64,000 bases of DNA from Azospirillum endophyticum (lineage in GTDB: Bacteria > Pseudomonadota > Alphaproteobacteria > Azospirillales > Azospirillaceae), in the NCBI RefSeq assembly GCF_016595245.1, contig NZ_JAENHM010000030.1, positions 364,387-428,386 of the forward strand, written 5' to 3'. Of this stretch, positions 50,192 to 61,118 are shown one piece after another. The first letter of the stretch is position 1, and every line of letters starts with the position of its first letter. The translations under genes were made by a program, and so were the position numbers. The notes below the pieces were generated by a model. It did not search any database. It saw nothing but the letters and a program-made list of their open reading frames with translations, and was not told the DNA's origin.

Positions 50192-50974
50192 TTACCGCTG
50201 AAGCCCGCTGTTGTGGATGCTCACGGCGTCGCCGATCCCGGCGGCCAGCGTGCGGGCGACGCAGTCGTAGCCGAGGTCGTTCTGGTGGACGCCGTCCGGC
50301 CCGATCAGGTCGGCCATGGTCATCCCGCGGGTCTCCACCAATGCCCGCATCACCTCGAAGCGGTGGAACAGGCCGACATGATTGTCGGTGGCGATCCCGG
50401 CGATGCGGGCCAGCATCGGGGCGACCCCGGCCTTTTCCAGCATCTTCGGGGAATATTGCAGGTCCATCAGCACGACGTCGACCCCGGCGGCGCGCAGCCG
50501 CGCCACGCCCTGGCGGACCGCCCGCTCGCTGAGACCCTGGTCGCCGTCGCGCAGCACCGTGTTGGCGCCGATCTGCCAGATCACCAGATCGGGCTTGGCG
50601 CTCAGGGCGTCGGCGTCGATCCGCTTTTCGGTCTGGTCGTCGGTCTCGCCGTTGATCCCGCGGTTCAGCACCGCGATGTCCGCGCCGCGGAACTGCTCGC
50701 GCAGGTAATGGGCGAGCCGGGCCGGATAGGCCTTGTCCGGCGATGTCGCCCCGGCACCGGCGGTGGAAGAGGAGCCGATGGCGACGATCCGGATCGGCGT
50801 GCCGGCCGCGATGCGCTGCGACAGTTGCGGCAGGGGTGCCGACAGGGCCGTCTCGCCGCGCGGAAGCTGGCAGCTTGCCGACGTGATGGGATCAGCGGCC
50901 AGGACCGGGGTGGAAACGGCGAGGGCGGCGATCAGGGACAGGATGCGGACGGCGTAGGGCAGAACACGACTCAA
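50192..50974 (-). CDS. Secreted SGNH/GDSL hydrolase (TTG start)
   Basis: A 260-residue esterase-like protein. A signal peptide (MSRVLPYAVRILSLIAALAV..PVLA) is followed by the SGNH blocks: VAIGSSSTAGAG (nucleophile Ser68), LNRGINGETDD (Gly), WQIGANTVLRDG (Asn), and IGPDGVHQNDLGY (Asp and His). It probably removes or transfers acyl groups on a periplasmic polysaccharide. The TTG at 50974 overlaps the previous stop (TTGA), with GGAG 7 nt upstream, so it is translationally coupled; a longer frame to 51055 is not signal-like. Third gene of opgC-SGNH-SGNH. Confidence 0.85.
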   Translation of the reverse strand: MSRVLPYAVRILSLIAALAVSTPVLAADPITSASCQLPRGETALSAPLPQLSQRIAAGTPIRIVAIGSSSTAGAGATSPDKAYPARLAHYLREQFRGADIAVLNRGINGETDDQTEKRIDADALSAKPDLVIWQIGANTVLRDGDQGLSERAVRQGVARLRAAGVDVVLMDLQYSPKMLEKAGVAPMLARIAGIATDNHVGLFHRFEVMRALVETRGMTMADLIGPDGVHQNDLGYDCVARTLAAGIGDAVSIHNSGLQR

Positions 50975-51777
50975 TTGCTCGCTCCGGTGCGCCGGCCGAT
51001 CGACAGGGGGTCGATCATCGTCGCGACGCTTTGCGCCAGCAATTGTCCGATGCATTGGTGAACGAATTCATAAGAACGCCGCTTCGCCTCGTCCGACTCG
51101 TCGGCGAAATCGACCCGGCCGTCCTCCACCCAGTACCGCATGATGTCGTAGCGGGGAAAGTGGAAGACGTCCGAACTCTGGGCCAGCCAGGACATGTAGG
51201 ACACGTAGGGGGCGGAGTCGATCAACTGCGCCGTGTGCATGCTGTACTGCATGTCCATGATGACGATATCGGCGCCGCGGCGCTGGACCTCGGCGATCCC
51301 GGATTGCAGCGCCGTGCCGAAGCTTTCCAGGTCCAGGCTGCGCATGGCGTCGACCGTTCCGGTCTGCCAGACGACCAGTGCCGGCCTCTGCGTTTCCACC
51401 GCCTGGGTCAGCGGGGCGACCATGGCGGGGGCCGCTTCGCCGGGGAGGCTCAGCACCGCGGTGCTGACCTCGCGGCCGGGCAGGCGGCGCTTCAGTTCGC
51501 CCTCCAGCCGGGCGGGATAGCCGACGACGCCCGGCTTGGACGCCGATTTGGCGGAATGGACGATCAGCACCGACAGCGGCCGCCCGGCGGCCAACTGCGC
51601 CGATACCCGCGGCAATCCGCTGCCGGGGGCGAGGACCGCCTCCGGCACGGCGCAGGCGGGATCGACGGATGGGGGCGCCGCGTCGCCTGCAAGGGTGCGA
51701 TCGGGGGAAACGAGCAGCGCGGCCGCCAGCAGGACTGCCGTGACCGTCAGCATCAATCGCCTCCGCGCTCGCGCCAT
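50971..51777 (-). CDS. SGNH-like periplasmic protein with altered nucleophile block
   Basis: A 268-residue protein with a signal peptide (MARARRRLMLTVTAVLLAAA..). It is related to the next gene in layout: LSVLIVHSAKSASKPGVVGY at the place of GDS, VVWQTGTVDAMRS at the place of the GxN block, and DIVIMDMQYSMHTAQLIDSA, FHFPRYDIMRYW. The usual GDS(S) is HSAKS and the GAN block is QTGT, and no clear D-x-x-H ending is seen, so it may be inactive or divergent. ATG 51777 follows GAGG and lies 7 bp after opgC. Confidence 0.72.
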   Translation of the reverse strand: MARARRRLMLTVTAVLLAAALLVSPDRTLAGDAAPPSVDPACAVPEAVLAPGSGLPRVSAQLAAGRPLSVLIVHSAKSASKPGVVGYPARLEGELKRRLPGREVSTAVLSLPGEAAPAMVAPLTQAVETQRPALVVWQTGTVDAMRSLDLESFGTALQSGIAEVQRRGADIVIMDMQYSMHTAQLIDSAPYVSYMSWLAQSSDVFHFPRYDIMRYWVEDGRVDFADESDEAKRRSYEFVHQCIGQLLAQSVATMIDPLSIGRRTGASN

Positions 51778-51784
51778 GCACGCC

Positions 51785-53038
51785 TCATGTGCCCATTTTC
51801 GTGGTGGCCGCAACCCGGTGGCGGCGCGACCGCTCCGCCGACTGGTACCAGTTCAGGAAACGCGCCATCAGCACCATCGCGGCGATGCCGAGCACGGTAA
51901 CAAGGAACTGGGCGGAAAGCGAGCCGCTGACATGGACGAGCACGGTCTGCCCGGCGAAGGACAGCAGCACGCCCAGGCAGAACACATGCAGCGACTGCCG
52001 GCCGCAGGCGAGCACCGGGGCGGCCAGCGACCCGCGCAGCCAGGACGCCCCGGCCGGCACCAGCCACAGCACCAGATAGACCAGGGCGAAGAAGTGCAGC
52101 AGGCGCAGCGGGTCGAGGTCGGTCTTGCTGATCGGATAGAGGATCTCGGTCAGCGACACCGGGATCAGCGCATGCAGCGGCGCGAATTTCCAGGACAGCG
52201 TCAGGAACAGGCTGGCCAGCAGGACCGCCCCGGCCGCCACCGCCACCGGGCGGCGGAAGCGGGTCAGCACGGCCCTGAGATCCGGCTGGAATTGCAGCGA
52301 CGCGCCCAGCAGGAAGAGCAACTGCCAGGTGAAGGGGTTGAAGTACCAGACGCCGCCATCCGGATAGGTGGGGAGGTTCCATCCCCATTGCCGGGCCGCG
52401 AGATAAAGCGCGGCGGACCCCGCCAGCACCGCGGCCGGCCGGCGGCGCAAGGCCGGCAGCAGCAGCGGGAAGGCCAGCAGGAGGACGATGTAGAGCGGCA
52501 GCACGTCCAGATTGGCCGGCCGGAACTTCAGCAGGATGGCCTGGGTCAGGGCGGTGACCGGATCCTGGAAATAGCCGGCGATGCCCATTTCCTCGGCGAA
52601 CAGCGGGCTGTCGAAGGCGCGGGCGGTGTAGGCGATCTGGGCGGTGTAGGCGAAGAACAGGATGATGTAGGTGGCGTACAGCGTCCAGCAGCGGTGCAGC
52701 ACCTGTGCCGCCGCCATCGGCAACCCCTGTCCGTCCAGCGTCCGGCCATAGACCAGTGCCGCGGTGTAGCCGGAGATGAAGACGAAGATCTCGGTGGCGT
52801 CGCTCAGCCCGAAATTTCGTGGGGTCGCCCACGAAATCTGGTTGGCCGGGATGTGGTTCACGAAGATGAACCACAGCGCCAGCCCCCGGAAAAAGTCGAG
52901 CCGCAGGTCGCGCGCGGCCGCCCCGTTCCCGCCGGCCGCCCCGGTCGCCTCCTTCCCGGCCGCCTCCTTCATGAATCCGTCTTTCATGGCCGCGTCCTTC
53001 ATGGCCGTCCAACCCGCAAATGCCTGCTCCGCCCTCAT
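51785..53038 (-). CDS. opgC: OpgC-family glucan succinyl/acyl transferase
   Basis: A polytopic inner-membrane acyltransferase that adds succinyl groups to osmoregulated periplasmic glucans in known members. In 417 residues: an N-terminal charged stretch, then LRLDFFRGLALWFIFVNHIP and FGLSDATEIFVFISGYTAAL, the OpgC signature, and about ten membrane helices. The ATG at 53038 (MRAEQAFAGW) has GGAG 5 nt upstream; the frame is open much further upstream but without coding character. The two SGNH proteins that follow probably work on the same glycan. Confidence 0.88.
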   Translation of the reverse strand: MRAEQAFAGWTAMKDAAMKDGFMKEAAGKEATGAAGGNGAAARDLRLDFFRGLALWFIFVNHIPANQISWATPRNFGLSDATEIFVFISGYTAALVYGRTLDGQGLPMAAAQVLHRCWTLYATYIILFFAYTAQIAYTARAFDSPLFAEEMGIAGYFQDPVTALTQAILLKFRPANLDVLPLYIVLLLAFPLLLPALRRRPAAVLAGSAALYLAARQWGWNLPTYPDGGVWYFNPFTWQLLFLLGASLQFQPDLRAVLTRFRRPVAVAAGAVLLASLFLTLSWKFAPLHALIPVSLTEILYPISKTDLDPLRLLHFFALVYLVLWLVPAGASWLRGSLAAPVLACGRQSLHVFCLGVLLSFAGQTVLVHVSGSLSAQFLVTVLGIAAMVLMARFLNWYQSAERSRRHRVAATTKMGT

Positions 53039-54686
<1,648 letters not shown>

Positions 54687-54696
54687 GGGCATTAGA

Positions 54697-54800
54697 CCCC
54701 CACCCTAACCTCCCCCGCTCTCGCGGGGGAGGGGATTGGTGATTGTTCGGGAGAGCGGCGGCAGTCCCTCCCCCGCCCAGCGGGGGAGGTTAGGTGGGGG
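54697..54800. repeat. Large GC-rich inverted repeat (copy 2) between TRAP and MBL genes
   Basis: Same type as 44233-44353: outer arms at 54697-54718 and 54780-54800 and an inner inverted pair. The right halves of the two copies share a run of about 45 nearly identical bases beginning TTCGGGA. It separates convergent genes and probably terminates both. Confidence 0.8.
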
Positions 54801-54821
54801 CATTCGAAGCCGAGGACTTCC

Positions 54822-55631
54822 TCAAACCTCGATCACCAGCCCATCGTAAGCCGGCTCGACACCCTCCGGCAGAATCCGCCGCAGGCTGTCGTAATCCATC
54901 GTGTTGTCCATGTGGGTCAGATAGGCCCGCCGCGGTTTCACCCGCGCGATCCATTCCAGCGTCAGCGCCAGATGGGCATGCACGGGGTGGGGCGGCTCGA
55001 TCCGGCCGCAGTCGACCATCCAGGTGTCGACTCCCGCCAGCGCCTCGAAGGCGCGGTCGTCCAGCCGCACGACGTCGGTCGAATAGGCGAAGCTGCCGAA
55101 CCGGTAGCCGACCGTCCGCATATAGCCGTGGTCCTGCTCGAACGGCGTCACCTCCAGCCCCTTCACGCGGAACGGCCCGTCGATCCGATGGGCCTTCAAC
55201 ACCGGACGATAGAAGGGATAGCCGTCCGGCAGCGGATCGAAGCAGTAGGGAAAGCGCGTCTCGATGTCGCGCAGATGCTCGTCCCAGCCATAGGCGTCGA
55301 TCGGTGCATGCATCTGCCGGCAGATCTCGCGCACCTCGTCGATGCCGTGGCAGTGGTCGGCATGCTGGTGCGTCCACAGCACGGCATCCAGCCGCGAGCA
55401 GCCGCTGTCCAGCAACTGCTGTCGCAGGTCGGGGGAGGTGTCGACCAGGACAGACACGCCGTCCTGCTCCACCAGCACCGATGGGCGCATGCGCCGGTTC
55501 TTGCGATTGGCGGGGTCGCAGCGGCCCCACTGGCCGCCGGGAATACCGGCGATCACCGGCACGCCGCGCGACCCGCCGCAGCCAAGGACGGTCACGCGCA
55601 TCGCGACGGATGATGCGCCGTCACCTGTCAT
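54822..55631 (-). CDS. MBL-fold metallo-hydrolase (PhnP/RNase Z-like)
   Basis: A 269-residue metallo-beta-lactamase-fold enzyme. It has VTVLGCGGSRGVPVIAGIPG, a CDPANRKNRR segment, the metal motif THQHADHCHGIDEVREIC, and later VDCGRIEPPHPVHAHLALTL and YLTHMDNTMDYDSL. This arrangement is typical of the PhnP-like group (cyclic phosphodiesterase) that often follows tatD; the substrate here is unknown. The ATG overlaps the tatD stop (ATGA), which fixes the start. Confidence 0.88.
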   Translation of the reverse strand: MTGDGASSVAMRVTVLGCGGSRGVPVIAGIPGGQWGRCDPANRKNRRMRPSVLVEQDGVSVLVDTSPDLRQQLLDSGCSRLDAVLWTHQHADHCHGIDEVREICRQMHAPIDAYGWDEHLRDIETRFPYCFDPLPDGYPFYRPVLKAHRIDGPFRVKGLEVTPFEQDHGYMRTVGYRFGSFAYSTDVVRLDDRAFEALAGVDTWMVDCGRIEPPHPVHAHLALTLEWIARVKPRRAYLTHMDNTMDYDSLRRILPEGVEPAYDGLVIEV

Positions 55632-56407
55632 GCAACGGCCTTGTCGAACAGGCGGAAGAAGTTGTCGGTGGTGGCGCGGGCCAGTTCCTCCGCCGACACC
55701 CCCTTCACCTCCGCCACGCAGGCGGCGGTATGGGCGACATAGGCCGGCTCGTTGCGCTTGCCGCGGAAGGGGATCGGCGCGAGATAAGGCGCGTCGGTCT
55801 CCACCAGGATGCGGTCGAGCGGCACGTCCTTCACGATGGCGCGCAACTCTTCCGACTTCTTGAAGGTGACGATCCCCGACAGCGACAGGGTGAAGCCGTA
55901 TTCCACCGCCTCCTCCGCCAGGGCCCGGCCGGAGCTGAAGCAGTGCAGCAGCCCCTTCACCGGTTGCCCGGCGGCTTCCTCCTTGACGATGCGCATGGTG
56001 TCGTCGTCGGCGTCGCGGGTGTGGACGATCAGCGGCAGGCCGGTCTCCAGGCTGGCGCGGATGTGCCGGCGGAAGCACTCCCGCTGCTGGTCGCGCGGAC
56101 TCTTGTCGTAGAAGTAATCGAGTCCCGTTTCGCCCAGCCCGATCACCTTGGGATGGCGCGACAGCTCCACCAGCGTGTCCACCGTGGTGATGGCGAACTC
56201 CTCCGCCGCCTGATGGGGATGGACCCCGACGGTGCAGAGGATGTCGTCATAGCGCTCGGCCACCGCCAGGATGCGGTCGAAGCGGCTGATGTAGGTGCAG
56301 ATGGTGACCATCCGCCCGATGCCGGCCTGCCGGGCGCGGTCGACGACCGCGTCCAGCTCTTCGGCGAAGTCGGGGAAGTCGAGATGGCAATGGCTATCGA
56401 CGAGCAT
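55628..56407 (-). CDS. tatD: TatD family metal-dependent hydrolase (DNase)
   Basis: A 259-residue TIM-barrel hydrolase with MLVDSHCHLDFPDF (metal-binding HxH), GVHPHQA, IGLGETGLDYFYDKSPRDQQ, LPLIVHTRDADDDT, LHCFSSG and ILVETDAPYLAPIPFRGKRN. All metal ligands look intact. TatD proteins show 3'-5' exonuclease activity and roles in DNA damage handling. It lies 10 bp after metG in a conserved alphaproteobacterial operon. Confidence 0.94.
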   Translation of the reverse strand: MLVDSHCHLDFPDFAEELDAVVDRARQAGIGRMVTICTYISRFDRILAVAERYDDILCTVGVHPHQAAEEFAITTVDTLVELSRHPKVIGLGETGLDYFYDKSPRDQQRECFRRHIRASLETGLPLIVHTRDADDDTMRIVKEEAAGQPVKGLLHCFSSGRALAEEAVEYGFTLSLSGIVTFKKSEELRAIVKDVPLDRILVETDAPYLAPIPFRGKRNEPAYVAHTAACVAEVKGVSAEELARATTDNFFRLFDKAVA

Positions 56408-56417
56408 AGGGGAGAAC

Positions 56418-57968
56418 TCAGGCCTTCGGTTCTTCGACGTAGCGCGGGAAGACGCCCTGCGGCGTCGGCAGCGGCGTGCCGGCCACCAGTGCCCCCGACG
56501 GCCCCAGCGTGCCGAAGCCGCGCGCGTCCGGACCCAGCGCCAGCAGGTCGAGGATCCGGGCGGAGGCGTCGGGCATCACCGGCTGGGTCAGGATGGCGAG
56601 ATGGCGGATCGTCTCGGCCAGCACGTATAGCACGGTCGCCATGCGCGCCGGGTCGGTCTTCTTCAGCGCCCAGGGGGCCTGTTCGTCGACATAGCGGTTG
56701 GCGTCGCCGACCACGGCCCAGATGGCGTCCAGCGCCTTGTGGAAGGCCTGCGCCCCGATCTCCGCCCGGACGATGTCGAGCATGCCGTAGGCGGCGCCGA
56801 GCAGCGCATTGTCCGCCTCGGTGAAGGCGCCCGGCACCGGCACGGCGGCACCGCAGTTCTTGCCGATCATCGACAGGACGCGCTGCACCAGGTTGCCGTA
56901 GTCGTTGGCGAGATTGCCGTTGATCCGGTTGACCATCTGCTTGTGCGAGAAGTCGCCGTCGTTGCCGAACGGCACTTCGCGCAGCAGGAAATAGCGGGTC
57001 TGGTCGAGGCCGTAGGTGTTGACCAGCGAATCCGGGGCGATGACGTTGCCGAGCGACTTCGACATCTTCTGGCCTTCGATCGTCCACCAGCCATGGGCGA
57101 ACACACGGCGGGGCGGCTCCAGGCCGGCAGCCATCAGGAAGGCCGGCCAATAGACGGCGTGGAAGCGCAGGATGTCCTTGCCGACCATGTGCAGGTCGGC
57201 CGGCCAGTATTTGGCATAGTCGCCGGTGGTGTCGGGATAGCCGACGGCGGTGATGTAGTTCGCCAGCGCGTCGAGCCAGACATACATGATGTGGGCGTCG
57301 TCGCCCGGCACCGGGATGCCCCATTTGAAGGTGGTGCGGCTGACCGACAGGTCCTTCAGGCCCGACTTGACGAAGGACATCACTTCGTTGCGCTTGCCGG
57401 CCGGCGCGATGAAGTCCGGGTTCTGCTCGTAGAACTCGATCAGACGGTCCTGCCAGGCCGAGAGCTTGAAGAAGTAGGACGGCTCCTCGACCCACTCGCA
57501 CTCGGCGCCGGTCGGGGCGATCTTCCTGCCCTCGGCATTGGTGGTCAGCTCGTCCTCGCCATAGAAGGCCTCGTCGCGAACAGAATACCAGCCGGCGTAG
57601 GAGCCGAGGTAAATCTCGCCGCGATCCTTCAGCACCGTCCACAGCGCCTGCACCGAGGCGACGTGGCGCGGCTCGGTGGTGCGGATGAAGTCGTCGTTGG
57701 AATAGTTCATCAGCGAGACGAGATCGCGGAAATTCTGCGACACCCGGTCGGTGAAGTCCTGCGGCGGGATGCCGGCCTTCTCCGCCGACTTCTCCACCTT
57801 CTGGCCATGCTCGTCGGTGCCGGTCAGGAACTTCACGTCATAGCCGTCGAGGCGCATGAACCGGGCGAGGACGTCGCAGGCGAGCGTCGTGTAGGCGTGG
57901 CCGATGTGCGGCACGTCGTTCACGTAATAGATCGGCGTCGTCAGGTAGAAGGTCTTCGGCCCGGCCAT
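56418..57968 (-). CDS. metG: Methionyl-tRNA synthetase
   Basis: Charges initiator and elongator tRNA-Met. In 516 residues: the class I HIGH motif (YYVNDVPHIGHAYTTLACDV), FLTGTDEHGQKVEKSAEKAG, the KMSKS motif (KMSKSLGNVIAPDSLVNTYG), and a helical anticodon-binding domain. The CxxC zinc knuckles and the C-terminal EMAPII-like dimer domain of E. coli MetG are absent, as in the short zinc-free type. It follows holB by 49 bp. Confidence 0.96.
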   Translation of the reverse strand: MAGPKTFYLTTPIYYVNDVPHIGHAYTTLACDVLARFMRLDGYDVKFLTGTDEHGQKVEKSAEKAGIPPQDFTDRVSQNFRDLVSLMNYSNDDFIRTTEPRHVASVQALWTVLKDRGEIYLGSYAGWYSVRDEAFYGEDELTTNAEGRKIAPTGAECEWVEEPSYFFKLSAWQDRLIEFYEQNPDFIAPAGKRNEVMSFVKSGLKDLSVSRTTFKWGIPVPGDDAHIMYVWLDALANYITAVGYPDTTGDYAKYWPADLHMVGKDILRFHAVYWPAFLMAAGLEPPRRVFAHGWWTIEGQKMSKSLGNVIAPDSLVNTYGLDQTRYFLLREVPFGNDGDFSHKQMVNRINGNLANDYGNLVQRVLSMIGKNCGAAVPVPGAFTEADNALLGAAYGMLDIVRAEIGAQAFHKALDAIWAVVGDANRYVDEQAPWALKKTDPARMATVLYVLAETIRHLAILTQPVMPDASARILDLLALGPDARGFGTLGPSGALVAGTPLPTPQGVFPRYVEEPKA

Positions 57969-58017
57969 TTACGGCACTTTCTTCAAGTAGGTTTACCCGG
58001 CAGGTTCTGAAATACCG

Positions 58018-59136
58018 CTAGGCGGCTGCCGTTTCCAGCGCCGCCAGGGCGTTCAGGACCACCTGCTTGCGGTCCAGGTTCGCGGATTCCGCGCGCGCGA
58101 AAAGACGCTGAACCTTTTCCCACACCTCCACCCAACGTTCAAGACCGCGGGCGTTGGCCAGACGGGTCATCAGGGCGGCCTCGCCCGGCACCACCTCCGC
58201 CGGCCAGGACCCGCGGGCGAGCGACCGGGCGAAGCGGGCCAGCCACCAGACCAGCAGCTCCGTCGCCGTCTCGAACATCCCGTCGTCCTGTTTGCGGGTC
58301 AGCTTGTCGCCGAAGGCGTGCGCCGCGACGATGTCGAGGCGTGGCAGGTCGGACAGCAGCCCGATCATCTCGCGGTAGAGCGCCAGCCCGCCGGCGTCGG
58401 CGAGGTCGATGGCGCGGCCGACGCTGCCTTCCGACAGCCGGGCCAGCGCCGGGCGGTCGTCGGCGGCGATGTCCGGCCGGTGCTGCCCCAGCAGGTCGAT
58501 GACGGTGTCTTCCGCCAGCGGCTTCAGCGTCAGCTTGCGGCAGCGCGAGCGGATGGTCGGCAGCATGCCGCCGGGGTTGTCGCTGACCAGCAGCAGCAGG
58601 GCGCCGGGCGGCGGCTCCTCCAGGATCTTGAGGATGGCGTTCAGGCCGCTGAGATTCATGCGGTCGGCGCCGTCGATCACCGCGACACGCCAGCCGCCTT
58701 CCGCCGAGGTGCGGCGCAGGAAGGGGCCGATCTTGCGCACGTCGTCCACCGCGATGTCGCGCTTGAGCCGGTCCTTCTTCTCGTCACGCTGGCGCTCCAC
58801 CGTCAGCATGTCGGCATGGCCGCCCGACGCCACCCGCCGGAACACCGGATGGTCGGGTGAAATGTGCAGCGACGTCACCGGAGCGGCACCACCGAACAGG
58901 CTGTCGCCGGGCGGCTCCTGGGCCAGGACGAAGCGGGCGAAGCGGAAGGCCAGCGTCGCCTTGCCGATTCCCGGCGTGCCGCCGATCAGCCACGCGTGCG
59001 GCAGCCGGCCGGAATTCCACGCCTCCAGCAACAGCCGCTCCGCCTCCTCATGCCCGACGAGGTCGGGGTTGCGGCGGGGGGCGAGCGCCTCCTCCGCGGC
59101 CGGAGCGGCGGTTGCCGATGTGCGCGCCTTGCTCAT
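58018..59136 (-). CDS. holB: DNA polymerase III subunit delta'
   Basis: Clamp-loader subunit of 372 residues. An AAA+ domain with LPHAWLIGGTPGIGKATLAF (Walker A), a DVRKIGPFLRRTSAEGGWRV then VIDGADRMNLSGLNAILKIL segment (Walker B-like; sensor), EEPPPGALLLLVSDN, and the SRC motif IRSRCRKL are all characteristic. The C-terminal helical domain follows. The ATG overlaps the tmk stop by 4 bp. Confidence 0.94.
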   Translation of the reverse strand: MSKARTSATAAPAAEEALAPRRNPDLVGHEEAERLLLEAWNSGRLPHAWLIGGTPGIGKATLAFRFARFVLAQEPPGDSLFGGAAPVTSLHISPDHPVFRRVASGGHADMLTVERQRDEKKDRLKRDIAVDDVRKIGPFLRRTSAEGGWRVAVIDGADRMNLSGLNAILKILEEPPPGALLLLVSDNPGGMLPTIRSRCRKLTLKPLAEDTVIDLLGQHRPDIAADDRPALARLSEGSVGRAIDLADAGGLALYREMIGLLSDLPRLDIVAAHAFGDKLTRKQDDGMFETATELLVWWLARFARSLARGSWPAEVVPGEAALMTRLANARGLERWVEVWEKVQRLFARAESANLDRKQVVLNALAALETAAA

Positions 59137-59816
59137 GACGCCTGCCCGCGGGGCAAATCCAGACGGCTCGACACCGCGTCCCAGATGCGCGCCTGCGCGC
59201 CGTCCGGGTCGGAATCGGCGTCGACCACCGCGCAGCGCTCCGGCTCCCGCCGGGCGATGTCGAGGAAGCCGTCGCGCAGCCGCTGGTGAAAGCCGATGTC
59301 CATCCGCTCGTAACGATCTTCGCCGCCGTGGCGGGCCACCGCGCGGCGCAGGCCGGTCTCGACGTCGATGTCGAGGATCAGCGTCAGGTCGGGACGGAAT
59401 CCCCCCAGCGCCGCCGTCTGCAAGGTCTCCACCAGTTCGCGCCCCAGCCCCAGCCCATAGCCCTGATAGGCCATGGTGCTGTCGAAGAAGCGGTCGCACA
59501 GCACCCAGGTCCCCGCTTCCAGCGCCGGCCATACCGTGCGCTCCAGATGGTCGCGGCGGGCGGCGGTGTGCAGCAAGGCTTCGGTCACCGCACTCCAGCG
59601 GCCGGTCTCGCCGGTCACCAGCAGGCCGCGGATCTCCTCCGCCCCCGGCGAGCCGCCCGGCTCGCGCGTCGTCACCAGCCCGACGCCGCGGGCGCGCAGC
59701 GACGCGCCCAGGGTCTCGGCCAGCCGGCGCAGCTGCGTCGACTTGCCGGCCCCTTCGCCGCCTTCCAGCGTGATGAAGCGGCCACGGCCTGCGGAAGCGG
59801 CGGGAGCGGTCGGCAT
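59133..59816 (-). CDS. tmk: Thymidylate kinase
   Basis: Phosphorylates dTMP to dTDP. The 227-residue protein has the P-loop FITLEGGEGAGKSTQLRRLA, the DR(Y/F) motif VLCDRFFDSTMAYQGYGLGL, TTREPGGSPGAEEIRGLL and LILDIDVETGLRRA. The start MPTAPAASAGRGR gives a short extra N-terminus. It follows the dac gene by 11 bp and is coupled to holB. Confidence 0.96.
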   Translation of the reverse strand: MPTAPAASAGRGRFITLEGGEGAGKSTQLRRLAETLGASLRARGVGLVTTREPGGSPGAEEIRGLLVTGETGRWSAVTEALLHTAARRDHLERTVWPALEAGTWVLCDRFFDSTMAYQGYGLGLGRELVETLQTAALGGFRPDLTLILDIDVETGLRRAVARHGGEDRYERMDIGFHQRLRDGFLDIARREPERCAVVDADSDPDGAQARIWDAVSSRLDLPRGQAS

Positions 59817-59827
59817 GGTCGTCACGG

Positions 59828-61018
59828 TCACAGGCTGTTGCCGAAGACGAGATACTTGGCGGCGGCGAAGGCGCGGCCGACGAAGCCGGCCTTCGGCACG
59901 TCCTGGGCGGCCACCACCGGCACCTCCTTGCCCGGGAAGCCGGGGGCGGTGATCACCAGCTTGCCCACCGTGTCGCCCTTCTTGATCGGGGCGGCGACCG
60001 GCGCGCTGCTGACCAGCGCCACCTTCATGCCGGGACGGTCGGCGCGGGCCATGGTGACGCTGGTGTTCTGCGGCACGGTGACCGGGACCGTTTCCTGCTC
60101 GCCCAGCCAGACCGGCACCTGTTCGATGGTCTCGCCGTCCTTGTAGAGGGTGTAGGAGGCGAACTCGCGGAAGCCCCACTCGATCAGCCGGGCCGATTCG
60201 TCGGCGCGGGACTGCATGCTGGGCAGGCCGTTCACCACCAGCAGCAGCCGGCGCCCCTCACGCTCGCCCGACGCGGTCAGGCCGTAGCCGCCGGCGTCGG
60301 TGTGGCCGGTCTTCAGCCCGTCGACATTCATGTTGCGGTAGAGCAGCGGGTTGCGGTTGCCCTGGGTGATGCCGTGATACTTGAACTCCCTGATCGAATC
60401 GTACTTGTAGAATTCGGGGAAGTCCTTGATCAGCCGCTCGGCCAAAAGGGCCAGGTCGCGGGCGGTCATGTAGTGGTTGGGGTCGGGCCAGCCGGTCGCG
60501 TTGGCGAAGTTGCTGTTCTTCAGCCCCAGTTCCCGGGCGCGCTTGGTCGCCTGTTCGGCGAAGGACTGCTCCGACCCGGCCAGCCCCTCGGCCAGCACGA
60601 TGCAGGCATCGTTGCCGGACTGGACGATCATGCCCTTCAGCAGGTCGTCGACCTTGATGTTGTTGTGAAGCTCCACGAACATCTTGGAGCCCTGCATCCG
60701 CCAGGCGCGCTCGCTGACCGGCAGCGTGCTTTCCAGCGTCAGCCGGCCGCCCTTGATCGCCTCGAAGACCATATAGGCGGTCATGATCTTGCTCATCGAC
60801 GACGGCGCCATGCGCTCGTCGGCGTTCTTCTCGAACAGCACGGTGTTCGAGGTCAGGTCGACCAGGATCGCCTGCTTGGCAATGGTGTCGATGGTCGCGG
60901 CTTGGACCGAGACCGCGGTGAAGCCGGCGCCAATCGTGGCCCCGGCCATCGCAATTCCGGCCGCGACAGCAGCGGAACGGCCGAAAGCGGCGCACAGGCG
61001 GACGACAACAGCGTTCAT
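59828..61018 (-). CDS. D-alanyl-D-alanine carboxypeptidase (penicillin-binding protein 5/6 type)
   Basis: Trims the terminal D-Ala from peptidoglycan stem peptides in the periplasm. It has 396 residues with a signal peptide (to about residue 41). The catalytic S74-x-x-K77 lies in APSSMSKIMTAYMVFEA, the SxN motif in IVQSGNDACIVLAEGLAGSE, and the KTG motif in NVDGLKTGHTDAGGYGL. A C-terminal PBP5-type domain and amphipathic tail follow. It lies 100 bp after rlpA, whose product also acts on the wall. Confidence 0.94.
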   Translation of the reverse strand: MNAVVVRLCAAFGRSAAVAAGIAMAGATIGAGFTAVSVQAATIDTIAKQAILVDLTSNTVLFEKNADERMAPSSMSKIMTAYMVFEAIKGGRLTLESTLPVSERAWRMQGSKMFVELHNNIKVDDLLKGMIVQSGNDACIVLAEGLAGSEQSFAEQATKRARELGLKNSNFANATGWPDPNHYMTARDLALLAERLIKDFPEFYKYDSIREFKYHGITQGNRNPLLYRNMNVDGLKTGHTDAGGYGLTASGEREGRRLLLVVNGLPSMQSRADESARLIEWGFREFASYTLYKDGETIEQVPVWLGEQETVPVTVPQNTSVTMARADRPGMKVALVSSAPVAAPIKKGDTVGKLVITAPGFPGKEVPVVAAQDVPKAGFVGRAFAAAKYLVFGNSL

Positions 61019-61118
61019 GGCAACAATCCTCCAAGGGCACTCGGTACAGGCGAAAGGTCACTGGCGCTCCGCCGGGGAAATTCGGCGGAGCGGCCGGAAT
61101 GGGGGTCGGGTGGCCGGA

